A DNA stretch of 44,430 nucleotides. It comes from Parvularcula sp. (GTDB lineage Bacteria > Pseudomonadota > Alphaproteobacteria > Caulobacterales > Parvularculaceae). The notes under the pieces are model-generated. The model was given only the letters and a program-made list of their open reading frames with translations, searched no databases and had not been told where the DNA came from. This document shows, one piece after another, positions 30,907-39,471 of the stretch (the first letter of the stretch is position 1; the number at the start of each line of letters is the position of its first letter). The stretch spans positions 1 to 44,430 of the forward strand of contig PAIP01000055.1 in assembly GCA_002704915.1 (NCBI GenBank), given 5' to 3'. Position numbers and translations under genes: made by a program.

Positions 30907-32427
30907 ATGTTCAAACTCGCCTCTGTCTGGAATGAAATGTCGCTGTCGCGCAAGGCGATCCTTGTGGGCGTTCTTGTGGCGACGCTGATTGTGTTCTCAG
31001 CCGTCATGAATATGGCGACGAAACCCAGAATGGCCTTTCTTTACGGGGGGCTTGACGCTTCCGCATCGGGCGATGTCCTCAGCGCCCTGGAGACTATGGA
31101 TGTGGATCCGGAAGTCCGGGGCGACGCGATTTATGTTCCCGAGCATCGCCGCGACGCATTGCGCATGGCGCTCGCTCGTCAGGGCCTGCCGCAGCAGGGT
31201 CAGCCCGGGTTCGAATTGCTTGACGAATTAAACGGCTTTGCAACGACTTCGGAAATGTTTGACGCCGCTTACTGGCGCGCGAAAGAAGGCGAACTCGCCC
31301 GTACTTTGCTGGCGACGCCGGGGGTGAAATCGGCCCGCGTTCATATTGCGGTTCCGAAATCGTCTTCGTTCGCCCGCCGTCGGAGGCCCCCAACGGCCTC
31401 CGCGACCATCACCATGAGCCGCGGGCGTCTCGATATGCAACAGGCGATGGCCATGCGCTATCTCATTGCGCTCGCCGTGCCGGATATGGAAGCCGAACAG
31501 GTCGGCATTTTCGACAGCATCAACGGCGTCATCCTGAAACCGGGGGCCGGAGACCCGATCATCGACGCGGAAGGCGACAGCCTCGACCGCGAAACCCGGC
31601 TTGAAACGGACCTGATGGACCTTTTGGAAGCGCGCGTCGGCCCCGGAAACGCCCGCGTTACGGTGTCTCTCGACATCGACCGCGAGCGCGAAACGGTCTC
31701 CGAGCGTATTCTCGACCCGGAAAGCCGGGTTATGATGGGCCGGGATACGACGGACATGCAGCAATCGGAGACGGGTTCCGGATCGAACGCCGTCACCGTG
31801 GCCAGCAATCTGCCCGAGGGCGACGCCGGCGCGGCGACGCAATCGAGCTCCACGCGCTCCGAAACCAACGAAACGACCCGCTTCGATATTTCAGAGGTCA
31901 ATCGTCAGCGCGAGAAACTGCCCGGCGCTGTCTCCCGCGTCCATGTGGCGGTGCTCGTCAACGACGTGCCCGGCGAGGACGGGGCGGAGCCAACCGCGCG
32001 CCCTGAGGCTGAGCTTGAATCGATCCGCGATCTCGTGACGGCTGCGGTCGGTTTCGACGAGGCGCGCGGCGACATCGTGACGGTTAAATCCATGCCTTTC
32101 CACGAATATGAGCCGGTGGAGACGCCGGAAGAATCCGGCGGCGCCATGCTCTGGATCCAGCAGAACATCATGTCGATCCTGCAGATCGTCATTCCGGCGC
32201 TGGTCGTCATCATTCTCGGCATGTTCGTTTTGAAGCCGGTGCTGACGCAGGATATCAATGGCGCAACCGCGGTCGCCGAAATCGGCATGCCGGAAGATGT
32301 TGGCGTCGAGGCCGGCATGGTCTCGCGCACGCCGCTCGAAGAGTTGCGCGATCTTTCCACGTCCGACAAGGAAAAAACGGCGACGCTCCTGAAAGAGTGG
32401 CTCGGCGAAACCGAGCGGGCGGCGTAA
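30907..32427 (+). CDS. fliF: Flagellar MS-ring protein FliF
   Basis: FliF, 506 residues, builds the MS ring in the inner membrane. N-terminal helix (about 18-35), then the YscJ-like ring domain with FLYGGLDASASGDVLSALE and LARQGLPQQGQPGFELLD, and RVHIAVPKSSSFARRRRPPTASA. The beta-collar region follows, then a second helix (about 415-440) and a cytoplasmic tail ending TLLKEWLGE that should bind FliG. It is shorter than E. coli FliF (552). First gene of fliF-fliH-fliN-fliP-fliG. Confidence 0.97.
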   Translation: MFKLASVWNEMSLSRKAILVGVLVATLIVFSAVMNMATKPRMAFLYGGLDASASGDVLSALETMDVDPEVRGDAIYVPEHRRDALRMALARQGLPQQGQPGFELLDELNGFATTSEMFDAAYWRAKEGELARTLLATPGVKSARVHIAVPKSSSFARRRRPPTASATITMSRGRLDMQQAMAMRYLIALAVPDMEAEQVGIFDSINGVILKPGAGDPIIDAEGDSLDRETRLETDLMDLLEARVGPGNARVTVSLDIDRERETVSERILDPESRVMMGRDTTDMQQSETGSGSNAVTVASNLPEGDAGAATQSSSTRSETNETTRFDISEVNRQREKLPGAVSRVHVAVLVNDVPGEDGAEPTARPEAELESIRDLVTAAVGFDEARGDIVTVKSMPFHEYEPVETPEESGGAMLWIQQNIMSILQIVIPALVVIILGMFVLKPVLTQDINGATAVAEIGMPEDVGVEAGMVSRTPLEELRDLSTSDKEKTATLLKEWLGETERAA

Positions 32428-33045
32428 ATGGCGGGCGGGGCGCCACAGCCGAACGGAAACGGCGCAGAGGCGAAGGCCGTGCGCATTCCGTCTCTGCCCG
32501 GACGCCAGCAGTTCGGCCGGGAGCCGCAGGTGGATACGGAGTGCGACGCCTATAAGGCGGGCTGCGCCGCGGCGTCTGCGGAGCTGCGCGGCGAAATGGC
32601 CCAGCAGGAGGCTCGCCATGAAGAATTCGTCAAAAGCGTCGGCGACATGCTCGCCGAAATGGACGCGCGCTACCGCCAGGAGGCCCTGAGCCTCATTGAA
32701 CGGCTCTTCTCCGCCGTCGCGCCATCGCTGGCAGTGAAGTCATCGCGCGCCGACATCATGCAGATTGTGGAACAGCACGCCGTACACGGACATTCCGAAC
32801 TCAGTCTCAGGGCGCACCCGTCGCTGATCGCGCATCTGAGCGAGGCGGAGCAGAAAAACCTGAAGGAAACGCCGCTTGTGACGCTCAAAGCCGATGAAAG
32901 CTGCGCGCCGGCGACTGTCGATGCGCAATGGAGCAAGGGCGGGCTTTATCACGATCCGGACGGGCTGATTGAAAATGTGTTGAAGGCGTTGCGGGAAGAA
33001 ACCGGCGCGGCTGAAGAAGCCAGCGCCGCTGAAGGAGACGAGTGA
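32428..33045 (+). CDS. fliH: Flagellar export ATPase regulator FliH
   Basis: A 205-residue FliH-like protein. FliH links the FliI ATPase to the C ring and controls its activity. The start abuts the fliF stop (TAA-ATG). The sequence has a Gly/Pro-rich N-terminus with FGREPQVDTECDAYKAGC, an Ala/Glu-rich helix, then RYRQEALSLIERLFSAVAPS and a C-terminal domain with LRAHPSLIAHLSEAE and a terminal acidic tail. The region's operon place, equal to flbE in Caulobacter, supports the call. The end overlaps fliN. Confidence 0.85.
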   Translation: MAGGAPQPNGNGAEAKAVRIPSLPGRQQFGREPQVDTECDAYKAGCAAASAELRGEMAQQEARHEEFVKSVGDMLAEMDARYRQEALSLIERLFSAVAPSLAVKSSRADIMQIVEQHAVHGHSELSLRAHPSLIAHLSEAEQKNLKETPLVTLKADESCAPATVDAQWSKGGLYHDPDGLIENVLKALREETGAAEEASAAEGDE

Positions 33046-33377
33046 TGAGTGACGAAAACCAGCTTGCCGAAGCGGTTCCGAGCGATGATGAAATTGTCGC
33101 CGATGTTTTAAATGGCGGCGACGGCGGCGCGGGCAATCGCAATATTCTCGAACTGCCGGTGCGTATCGTCGTCTCCATCGGGTCGGCGAAAATCACCGTC
33201 CAGCAATTGCTGGAGATGACGAAGGACACCGTCGTCGACCTGGAACAATTGGTCGACGATCCGGTCGATATTTATGTCGGGGACAGGCTCATCGCCAAAG
33301 GCGAGCTTGTCGAGGCGACCAATAATGAAAACGGCATTGGCGTGAAGCTTCTCGAAATCGTCGGGATCGGGAACTAG
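33045..33377 (+). CDS. fliN: Flagellar motor switch protein FliN
   Basis: FliN, 110 residues, is the lower C-ring protein. The SpoA domain covers about 35-108: ILELPVRIVVSIGSAKITV, QLLEMTKDTVVDLEQLVDDPVDIYVGDRLIAKGELVE, and GVKLLEIV. GGAG lies seven bases before the ATG at 33045. A GTG at 33042 in the same frame is possible. The start overlaps the fliH stop by one base (TGATG). FliM, the usual neighbour, is absent. Confidence 0.96.
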   Translation: MSDENQLAEAVPSDDEIVADVLNGGDGGAGNRNILELPVRIVVSIGSAKITVQQLLEMTKDTVVDLEQLVDDPVDIYVGDRLIAKGELVEATNNENGIGVKLLEIVGIGN

Positions 33378-33401
33378 GAAGAACGGGGCGGCTTGGCCGG
33401 C

Positions 33402-34175
33402 ATGGGGCGTTTGAAAGTCATATTGGCGTTGCTGATTGCGCTGGCGGCGATCGCCGGCGGTCCGGTTTTCGCGCAGGAGGTTGCGCCGCCGGAGGCGCCC
33501 GATGCGATCGAGGCGGCGGCGGAAGCGGCTGTGGCCGATGGCGGACTGACGCGGCGCATCGTCCAGATGTTCCTGCTGGTGACGGTGCTCAGTCTTGCGC
33601 CGGGCATCGCCATGATGGTCACCTGCCTGCCCTTCATGCTGATTGTTCTGTCGATCCTGCGTCAGGGAGTCGGCCTGCAACAGGCGCCGCCGAACATGCT
33701 CATCGTCTCGGTCGCGATCTTTCTTACCTATTTTGTCATGGAGCCGGTTTTCACGGAGGCCTGGGCCGCCGGCGTCGCGCCGCTTCTCAACGGCGAAATC
33801 ACCGAACAGGCGGCGTTTGTCGAAATGATGCAGCCCTTCCGGATTTTCATGGAGGCGCGGGTCGACCCTGGCGCGGTGGATATTCTCGAAGATGCGCGGG
33901 CCGTTGAAACGGCGGCGGCGGCTGACGGCATGACGCCGTTGTCGCTTCTCGTGCCGGCTTTCGTGTTGTCGGAAATTCAGCACGCTTTTCAGATCGGATT
34001 CATAGTTCTTTTGCCGTTTCTGGTGATTGATTTGCTGGTTGCGTCGATCCTCATGGCCATGGGCATGATGATGGTGCCGCCGGCGGTGGTCTCCCTGCCG
34101 TTCAAGGTGGCGTTTTTTGTTCTGACCAATGGCTGGGTGGCTGTCTCTGGCGCGCTGGTGAGAGGGTATTCGTAA
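33402..34175 (+). CDS. fliP: Flagellar export gate protein FliP
   Basis: FliP, 257 residues from ATG 33402, is the core of the export gate. It has a cleavable signal (MGRLKVILALLIALAAIAGG), an acidic Ala-rich segment, then the conserved LLVTVLSLAPGIAMMVTCLPF, ILRQGVGLQQAPPNM, and LVPAFVLSEIQHAFQIGF. The C-terminal part has MAMGMMMVPPAVVSLPFKV. A TTG at 33393 with GGGG upstream is an alternative start. It is separated from fliQ and fliR, which are in the flgB operon. Its stop overlaps the fliG start (TAATG). Confidence 0.95.
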   Translation: MGRLKVILALLIALAAIAGGPVFAQEVAPPEAPDAIEAAAEAAVADGGLTRRIVQMFLLVTVLSLAPGIAMMVTCLPFMLIVLSILRQGVGLQQAPPNMLIVSVAIFLTYFVMEPVFTEAWAAGVAPLLNGEITEQAAFVEMMQPFRIFMEARVDPGAVDILEDARAVETAAAADGMTPLSLLVPAFVLSEIQHAFQIGFIVLLPFLVIDLLVASILMAMGMMMVPPAVVSLPFKVAFFVLTNGWVAVSGALVRGYS

Positions 34176-35305
34176 TGGCGGGCGCCTTGCAAAAAATGGA
34201 TCTGCGCGCACCCAAGGCGGAAGGGCGCGCCCAAACCCAATTCGAGACATGGTTCACGAAGGCGCACAAGGCGGCGATCGTGCTTGCATCCTTGAGCGCG
34301 GAAGCGGCGGCTGAAATCGTTGATGAGATGTCCGACGATGAGCTGCGCAATTTCGCCAAGGCTTTTTCAGAACTTAAAACCGTGTCGCCGCAATTGCTGG
34401 AAGCAGTGGCCGAAGAGTTTCTTGCGGCGGCGAGCGATCCGGAACAGTCCGATCTTGCCGGCGGCTCGGCCGAGGCGCGGCGCGTCCTGACGCTGATGGC
34501 CAAGGAAGAGCGCGCCGAGCGCATACTGGCCGATATGGGCGGCGGCGGGGACTCCGCGGTCTGGTCGCGCGTCGAAAAGGTCGAAGATGAAGAACTGGCC
34601 GAATATGTCCAGGCGCAGCGCATGCCGATTGCGGCCGCGATCCTGTCAAAACTTTCCTATGAAAAGACGGCGGCGGTCCTAAACCTGACCGAGGGCGATT
34701 ATTCACAGAAAGTTCTTCTGGAAGTGGCGCGCAAAAAACCTTCTTCGCCGGACGCCATGGAAGCCATCGCCAATGTTCTCGAAGAAGAGCTCCTGAAATC
34801 CGCGCCTGCGGGCGGCGATGAGGAAGAGGGCGACGAAGACGCCCCCGCCGCCGCGCCCAAGGGCAATGCCGGCGCCAAGGTCGGGGAAATCATCAACTAT
34901 CTGCCGGGCGTCAAGCGCGACGCCTTGCTGGAGCATTTCAAGGAAATCGATCCGGAAGTCGGCGCCGAAGTGCGCCGCGCGGTACTCACCTTTGAAGAGC
35001 TCTATACGCGCATGCCTGCTTCCGGCGCCACGGCGCTGTTGCGCGATCTTGACCGCGATGTCTTGCTGAAAGCCATCAAATATGGCGAGACCAATGCGCA
35101 GGAAACGGTCGAATTCCTGTTTGGCAATATTTCCAAGCGCATGGTCGAGCAATACAAGGAAGAGCTGGCGGAAATGGATACGCCGTCCGAAGAAGACGGC
35201 GAAGGCGCGCAGCGCGAAGTGACGACCGTGGTGCGTCAGCTCGTCAATGACGGCGAGTTCAAACTCATTCCGCTGAAAGAGCCCGGCGAGGAAGAGGGCG
35301 CTTAA
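34175..35305 (+). CDS. fliG: Flagellar motor switch protein FliG, divergent
   Basis: A 376-residue FliG-like rotor protein. The N-terminal domain has THKAAIVLASL-type residues (here KAHKAAIVLASLSAEAAAEI, about 29-48). The C-terminal torque domain has ATALLRDLDRDVLLKAIKYG, LFGNISKRMVEQYKEELAEM and VVRQLVNDGEF. Differences from usual FliG (about 335 residues): an acidic insert EEEGDEDAPAAAPKG (217-230) between middle and C-terminal domains, and the middle-domain EHPQT motif is replaced by QRMPI near 148. It ends the fliF operon instead of following fliF. Confidence 0.88.
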   Translation: MAGALQKMDLRAPKAEGRAQTQFETWFTKAHKAAIVLASLSAEAAAEIVDEMSDDELRNFAKAFSELKTVSPQLLEAVAEEFLAAASDPEQSDLAGGSAEARRVLTLMAKEERAERILADMGGGGDSAVWSRVEKVEDEELAEYVQAQRMPIAAAILSKLSYEKTAAVLNLTEGDYSQKVLLEVARKKPSSPDAMEAIANVLEEELLKSAPAGGDEEEGDEDAPAAAPKGNAGAKVGEIINYLPGVKRDALLEHFKEIDPEVGAEVRRAVLTFEELYTRMPASGATALLRDLDRDVLLKAIKYGETNAQETVEFLFGNISKRMVEQYKEELAEMDTPSEEDGEGAQREVTTVVRQLVNDGEFKLIPLKEPGEEEGA

Positions 35306-35690
35306 AACAGCGTGTTTCGCGCACCCTTATAGGGCGAAAAATACCTCAAATCTGTTGAATTCTTACATTTTTCCCAGTGTTGGTGAATAGTTATCCACCA
35401 CCTCCAGGTTCGGGTTAGTCTCAACATAATCGTCATCGCGCCGTCGCAGGCGCCGGAATGCAAGCCATTCGGTTTTCATTCGTCAGAGCCGGGATCGCGT
35501 GAAGTTTGGCGGGAGATCCCGGGTCTGCGCCGCGACACGGATGAACCGTATTGCAGCGCGCCCGGGATGACGCCTGTGAGATAAGGCGCACGAAAACGGT
35601 AGAAATGCATGGCCGAACACAAACAGCAGAAAACTCTAAATGGCGCCAGACTTGGCTGCAGGCCAGGAAACATGCGGGAAAAAACGGCGC
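35306..35690. other. Intergenic region downstream of fliG, no convincing gene
   Basis: About 385 bases after fliG. A hairpin CGCACCCT-TAT-AGGGCG (about 35319-35335) lies soon after the stop but lacks a T-run on the plus strand. A repeat-like element occupies 35481-35572. Short Lys/Arg-rich frames at 35605-35845 overlap the terminator and the next gene and are not convincing. Confidence 0.5.
35481..35572. repeat. Candidate dispersed intergenic repeat with inverted ends
   Basis: A 92-base block begins CGTCAGAGCCGGGATCG and ends CCCGGGATGACG, so its ends are inverted (CGTCA/TGACG, and CCGGGAT/ATCCCGG inside). An internal GGAGATCCCGGG copy repeats the core. This composition is like the short GTCATCCCGGG-type intergenic repeats I recall from many alphaproteobacterial genomes. 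Only one copy is in the window, so the family assignment is tentative. Confidence 0.5.
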
Positions 35691-35722
35691 AAAAGAAAAC
35701 GCGCCAGACAAAGTCCGGCGCG
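35691..35722 (-). terminator. Terminator of the YHS-domain gene
   Basis: On the minus strand CGCGCCGGAC-TTT-GTCTGGCGCG is a 10-bp stem with one G-U pair, followed by TTTTCTTTTG. It lies about 29 bases past the stop at 35751. Confidence 0.88.
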
Positions 35723-35750
35723 CCGGGAAAAAGAGCAAAACCGCAGCCGA

Positions 35751-36212
35751 TCAGTTCAAGACGCCTGGCCAGTTTTCATCGGCCTTCGCGACGAAGCCGG
35801 GAATGTCTTCCTCCCAGCGCTTCTGAATTTCGTCATTGTAGTTGAGATAGAGTTTGCCATCGACCACCGTAAAGTTTTCCGGATTGCCGCGCGCTGTATA
35901 GTTCTGCGACACCGCCCAGGCGCAGTAGCCGCCATATTGCGGGGCGTATTTCTCCGGCGCGGCTTTGAAAGCGGCGAGATTGTCCGCCGAGGAAAAACGC
36001 CATTCGGCGCCGTTATAGTCGGTGGTGAAAGCTTTATCGCCTTTCACGGGCGCACTTTCGGTGAAATAGGCGACGGCGTCATAGCCGTCGACGGCGAGAT
36101 TGGAAAACCGTCCCGTATAGACAGGGTCCTTGGCGAAAGCGGCGGCGGGCGCAAAGACGGCGATGGCGAGGATGATCGCGGCGAGCGATTTGCGGGTAAA
36201 AGAAAGAGGCAT
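35751..36212 (-). CDS. Exported YHS-domain protein
   Basis: A 153-residue protein with a signal peptide (LAAIILAIAVFAPAAAFA) and a YHS domain. The domain has LAVDGYDAVAYFTES, FTTDYNGAEWRFSSADNLAAF, KYAPQYGGYCAWAVSQ, and a terminal LNYNDEIQKRWEEDIPGFVA. YHS domains are thought to bind metal through residues including the GGYC Cys; this form is a stand-alone periplasmic protein of unknown role. The start at 36212 has GGAG eight bases upstream. It has its own terminator. Confidence 0.9.
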   Translation of the reverse strand: MPLSFTRKSLAAIILAIAVFAPAAAFAKDPVYTGRFSNLAVDGYDAVAYFTESAPVKGDKAFTTDYNGAEWRFSSADNLAAFKAAPEKYAPQYGGYCAWAVSQNYTARGNPENFTVVDGKLYLNYNDEIQKRWEEDIPGFVAKADENWPGVLN

Positions 36213-36317
36213 GGGCGAGGCTCCATCGAAAAGGCGTTCTCCCATAGCCTTTCGGCTGCGGCGCCGGCAAATCACATACGCTCACGGCGCCGGGAGCGGG
36301 GTGGCGCTTTCCTCGCC

Positions 36318-37526
36318 TTACTTCTCGCCGCCAGCCTCGGGAAAGCTTTCGACGTGAAGCGTGCGGGTCGGATAGGCGAAGTCTATGCCCTCATCCTCAA
36401 ATGCTTTGTGAATATTGAGAAGAACCTCGTGATTGGCGTCCATGAAGACATTATAGGCCCGGTCCGTAACCCAGAAGACCGTTTCGAAGCTGATTGCGCT
36501 GTCGGCGTATTCTTTCAAATGCGACCTGTCGAAACGGGTGTTGCTCGCATCTTCGATAGCCTTCTTGATGAGATCGGGTATGCGCCGCAATTTTTCATGA
36601 GGCGTCTGGTAGAGAACGCCCACGGAGAACAGAGCGCGGCGTTCGTCCATGCGCCTGTAGTTGCGTATTTCCTTGTCGAGCAATTGCGAGTTGGCGATGA
36701 TGATTTCCTCGCCGCCGAGAGAGCGGATGCGCGTCGTCTTCATGCCGATGCGCTCCACGTCGCCGAGATATTCGCCATCGTCGAAGGTGATGAAATCGCC
36801 GCGCAGGAAAGGCTGGTCGAAGACGATGGCGAGCGACGAGAAGAGATCCTTGAAGAGACTCTGCGCCGCGAGGCCGATGGCGATGCCGCCGACGCCGAGA
36901 CCGGCGATCAGCGCCGTGATTTCGATATTGAGATTGGAAAGGATCATCAGCAGCGCGATCGTCCACACGCCGATGGCGACAAGAGTTTTGATGAGATTGA
37001 CGGCGTTGGTCAGCACGCCCGAACGTTCCGCGCGCGAATGGGCGTAACCGACAATGCCGGCGGTCAGAAGCTCTTTGCCCCAGGCCGCCGCCTGGATGAT
37101 GCCGATGATGATCGCGAGGGTGCGGGCGTAAGCGCCCCAGCCCTCCGGAATGATCGGAAAAAACGGCGCGACCAGCGCGGCCGAGACGACCAGAAGAAAG
37201 ATGCTCGAGGTCTTGCTGATCAGCCGAGCCGCCACATTTCTGAAAGCATAGCGATCTTTTTTTTTGCTGCGCATAAAGCCGGCGACAATGGCGCGGGCGA
37301 TGCGCAGGACCAGGAAAACAGCGATCCAGGCGCCGACCGCCATAGAGAAGTCGGAGGCGTTGGCCTGAATCCACGCCCATCCCTCCTCAAGGCGCGGGCG
37401 CAGCCCCTCAATGAAGCTATTGACTTCGCCGGCGGCGTCGCCGGCCGTATCCTTGGCGTTTTCTGCTGTTTCTCCGGCGCTTTCATCGGGAGAATTTTGT
37501 GCAAAAAGGCTTGGAAACGGCTTCAT
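36318..37526 (-). CDS. MscS family mechanosensitive channel
   Basis: A 402-residue small-conductance mechanosensitive channel homologue. An Asp/Glu/Ala N-terminal segment is followed by membrane helices at about 62-83, 105-125 and 150-180. The pore helix TM3 and beta domain follow: AGLGVGGIAIGLAAQSLFKD, FSSLAIVFDQPFLRGDFITF, GDVERIGMKTTRIRS, and IIIANSQLLDKEIRNY. The C-terminal alpha/beta domain ends near LHVESFP. It releases solutes on osmotic downshock in known members. It is divergent from the DUF885 gene. Confidence 0.94.
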   Translation of the reverse strand: MKPFPSLFAQNSPDESAGETAENAKDTAGDAAGEVNSFIEGLRPRLEEGWAWIQANASDFSMAVGAWIAVFLVLRIARAIVAGFMRSKKKDRYAFRNVAARLISKTSSIFLLVVSAALVAPFFPIIPEGWGAYARTLAIIIGIIQAAAWGKELLTAGIVGYAHSRAERSGVLTNAVNLIKTLVAIGVWTIALLMILSNLNIEITALIAGLGVGGIAIGLAAQSLFKDLFSSLAIVFDQPFLRGDFITFDDGEYLGDVERIGMKTTRIRSLGGEEIIIANSQLLDKEIRNYRRMDERRALFSVGVLYQTPHEKLRRIPDLIKKAIEDASNTRFDRSHLKEYADSAISFETVFWVTDRAYNVFMDANHEVLLNIHKAFEDEGIDFAYPTRTLHVESFPEAGGEK

Positions 37527-37698
37527 GAGAACGCGCCTCTCGGTGATTCGCTGATATGACGGGTAGCCCCATTATGGAACAGGCGAAAACGCCAATCGTT
37601 CCGCCGCCTTGCCGCCGGGGTTCGGCGCCGCGGCAAGGCGTGGTAAAGAGAATGCGAAAGCGTTGGCGCGGGGGCCCGCGTGGCTATAGGAGCGGGAT

Positions 37699-39468
37699 AT
37701 GGTGAAACAAATTTTGGCGGCGATCATCCTTGTGGGGAGCGTTCTTCTGGCGGCGCCGACCGCGGCCGCCCCGGCGGACGATCTTCACGCTCTGTTCGAG
37801 GAATATTGGGCCAATGAGATGGAGGAAAATCCGTTCGGCGCCACGAGCTCGGGCGTCGAAGGCTATGACGACAAGGTCCCCAGCGTAACCCCGGAAGATC
37901 ACGAGCGCCGCAGGGAAGAGGCGCAAGCGTTTTATGAGCGTCTGGAGGCCATCGATCGCAACGAGCTCGACAAGGAAGACGCGTTAAGCGCGGACCTTCT
38001 TGAGTTTATCCTGAAGCACGATCTGGCGCTCGCCGAATTCAATGGCTGGCGTATTCCATTTCTCGCCGACACCGGCTTTCACACCAATTTCGGCTATGTG
38101 GTCGGCGCCACGAGTTTTCGCACCGAAGAAGATTATGAGAACTATATCGAGCGGCTGAAAGGGCTTCCCGGTTTCCTCGAACAGCATATGGAGAATATGC
38201 GTCAGGGGCTGGCCGACGGCTTCACGCAACCCAAAGAAATCTTGCCCTATATCATGCCGTCCTTCGAGGCGCAGGTGAAAGACAACGCCGCCGCGCACCC
38301 TTACTACAAACCCTTTGTCGACATGCCGGCCTCGATTTCCTCCCGCCGTCAGGCCGCGCTTCGCCAGGAAGCGCGCGCGGTTCTCGAAACGCAAGTGATT
38401 CCCGCCTTCGCGCGCCTCGTCGAATTCATGGAAGACGAATACATGCCAGGCGCCCGCGAAACGCTCGGCGCTTACGAATTGCCGAACGGGCGCGACTATT
38501 ACACGGCGCTCGTCAAATATTACACGACGCTAGACACCGTTACGCCGGAGAGCATTCACGCGCTTGGGCTGAAAGAAGTGGCGCGCATCCGCAAGGAGAT
38601 GGCCGGCGTCATGGCGAAGACCGGCTTTAAAGGGGACTTCAAGGACTTTATCGAATTTCTGCGCACGGACGAACAGTTCTACCCGAAAACGCCGGAAGAG
38701 CTTTTGGAACGGGCGGCCTGGATCGCCAAGGATATTGACGGGCGGTTGCCCGGCTATTTCGGCAAGCTGCCGCGCCAGCCTTATTCGGTCGAGCCTGTTC
38801 CCGCCGAGATCGCGCCAAATTACACCACGGGCCGTTATGTGGGCGCGCCGTTAAGCGCGACACGCGGCGGGCAATATTGGGTCAATACCTATGCCCTCGA
38901 TAAAAGGCCCTATTACGAGATGACCGCGCTGACCTTGCACGAAGCCGTGCCCGGCCACCATCTGCAGAGCGCCTTGTCGCTCGAAATCGAAAACGCGCCC
39001 GAATTCCGCAAGGATTTTTATCCTCATGCGTTCGGCGAGGGGTGGGGACTCTATTCGGAAAAGCTGGGCGTTGAGATGGGCGTTTATGAAACGCCCTATG
39101 ACGATTTCGGCCGGCTCTCTATGGAAATGTGGCGCGCCTGCCGCCTTGTGATCGACACCGGCATTCACGCCAAAGGCTGGACGCGCGAACAGGCGATGGA
39201 TTACCTCGCCGAGAATACGGCGCTGTCACTGCACAATGTGCAGACCGAAGTGGACCGCTATATCGCCTGGCCGGGTCAGGCGCTCGCCTATAAGATGGGC
39301 GAGCTCACGCTGTGGGAGCTCAGGCGAAAGGCCGAGCGCGAGCTTGGCGACGATTTCGATATTCGCGAGTTCCACGATGCGGTGCTGACCGGCGGCGGCT
39401 TGCCGCTGAATATTCTCCGTGAGCGGATCGATGACTATATTGCCGATGTGAAAGTCCGAGCTGAGTGA
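37699..39468 (+). CDS. Exported DUF885 family metallohydrolase
   Basis: A 589-residue DUF885 protein with a cleavable signal (residues 1-24, ending AAPTAAA). The catalytic signature HEAVPGH (414-420) followed by GEGWGLYSE (446-454) is the metallopeptidase-like motif of this family. Other conserved blocks are DYYTALVKYYTTLDTVTPESIHALG and WPGQALAYKMGELT. The natural substrate is unknown. It is a complete gene, with a GNAT gene starting 3 bases after its stop. Confidence 0.93.
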   Translation: MVKQILAAIILVGSVLLAAPTAAAPADDLHALFEEYWANEMEENPFGATSSGVEGYDDKVPSVTPEDHERRREEAQAFYERLEAIDRNELDKEDALSADLLEFILKHDLALAEFNGWRIPFLADTGFHTNFGYVVGATSFRTEEDYENYIERLKGLPGFLEQHMENMRQGLADGFTQPKEILPYIMPSFEAQVKDNAAAHPYYKPFVDMPASISSRRQAALRQEARAVLETQVIPAFARLVEFMEDEYMPGARETLGAYELPNGRDYYTALVKYYTTLDTVTPESIHALGLKEVARIRKEMAGVMAKTGFKGDFKDFIEFLRTDEQFYPKTPEELLERAAWIAKDIDGRLPGYFGKLPRQPYSVEPVPAEIAPNYTTGRYVGAPLSATRGGQYWVNTYALDKRPYYEMTALTLHEAVPGHHLQSALSLEIENAPEFRKDFYPHAFGEGWGLYSEKLGVEMGVYETPYDDFGRLSMEMWRACRLVIDTGIHAKGWTREQAMDYLAENTALSLHNVQTEVDRYIAWPGQALAYKMGELTLWELRRKAERELGDDFDIREFHDAVLTGGGLPLNILRERIDDYIADVKVRAE

Positions 39469-39471
39469 GTT

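Noticed and set aside
35605-35845. Short Lys/Arg-rich plus-strand frames downstream of fliG
   Set aside because: They have no clear ribosome site, cross the YHS gene terminator and run into the YHS gene on the opposite strand. The basic composition looks like chance in A-rich DNA.
35640-37559. Very long plus-strand frame (639 codons) opposite the YHS and MscS genes
   Set aside because: Covers two clear minus-strand genes and an intervening gap; composition is that of a reverse-strand shadow.
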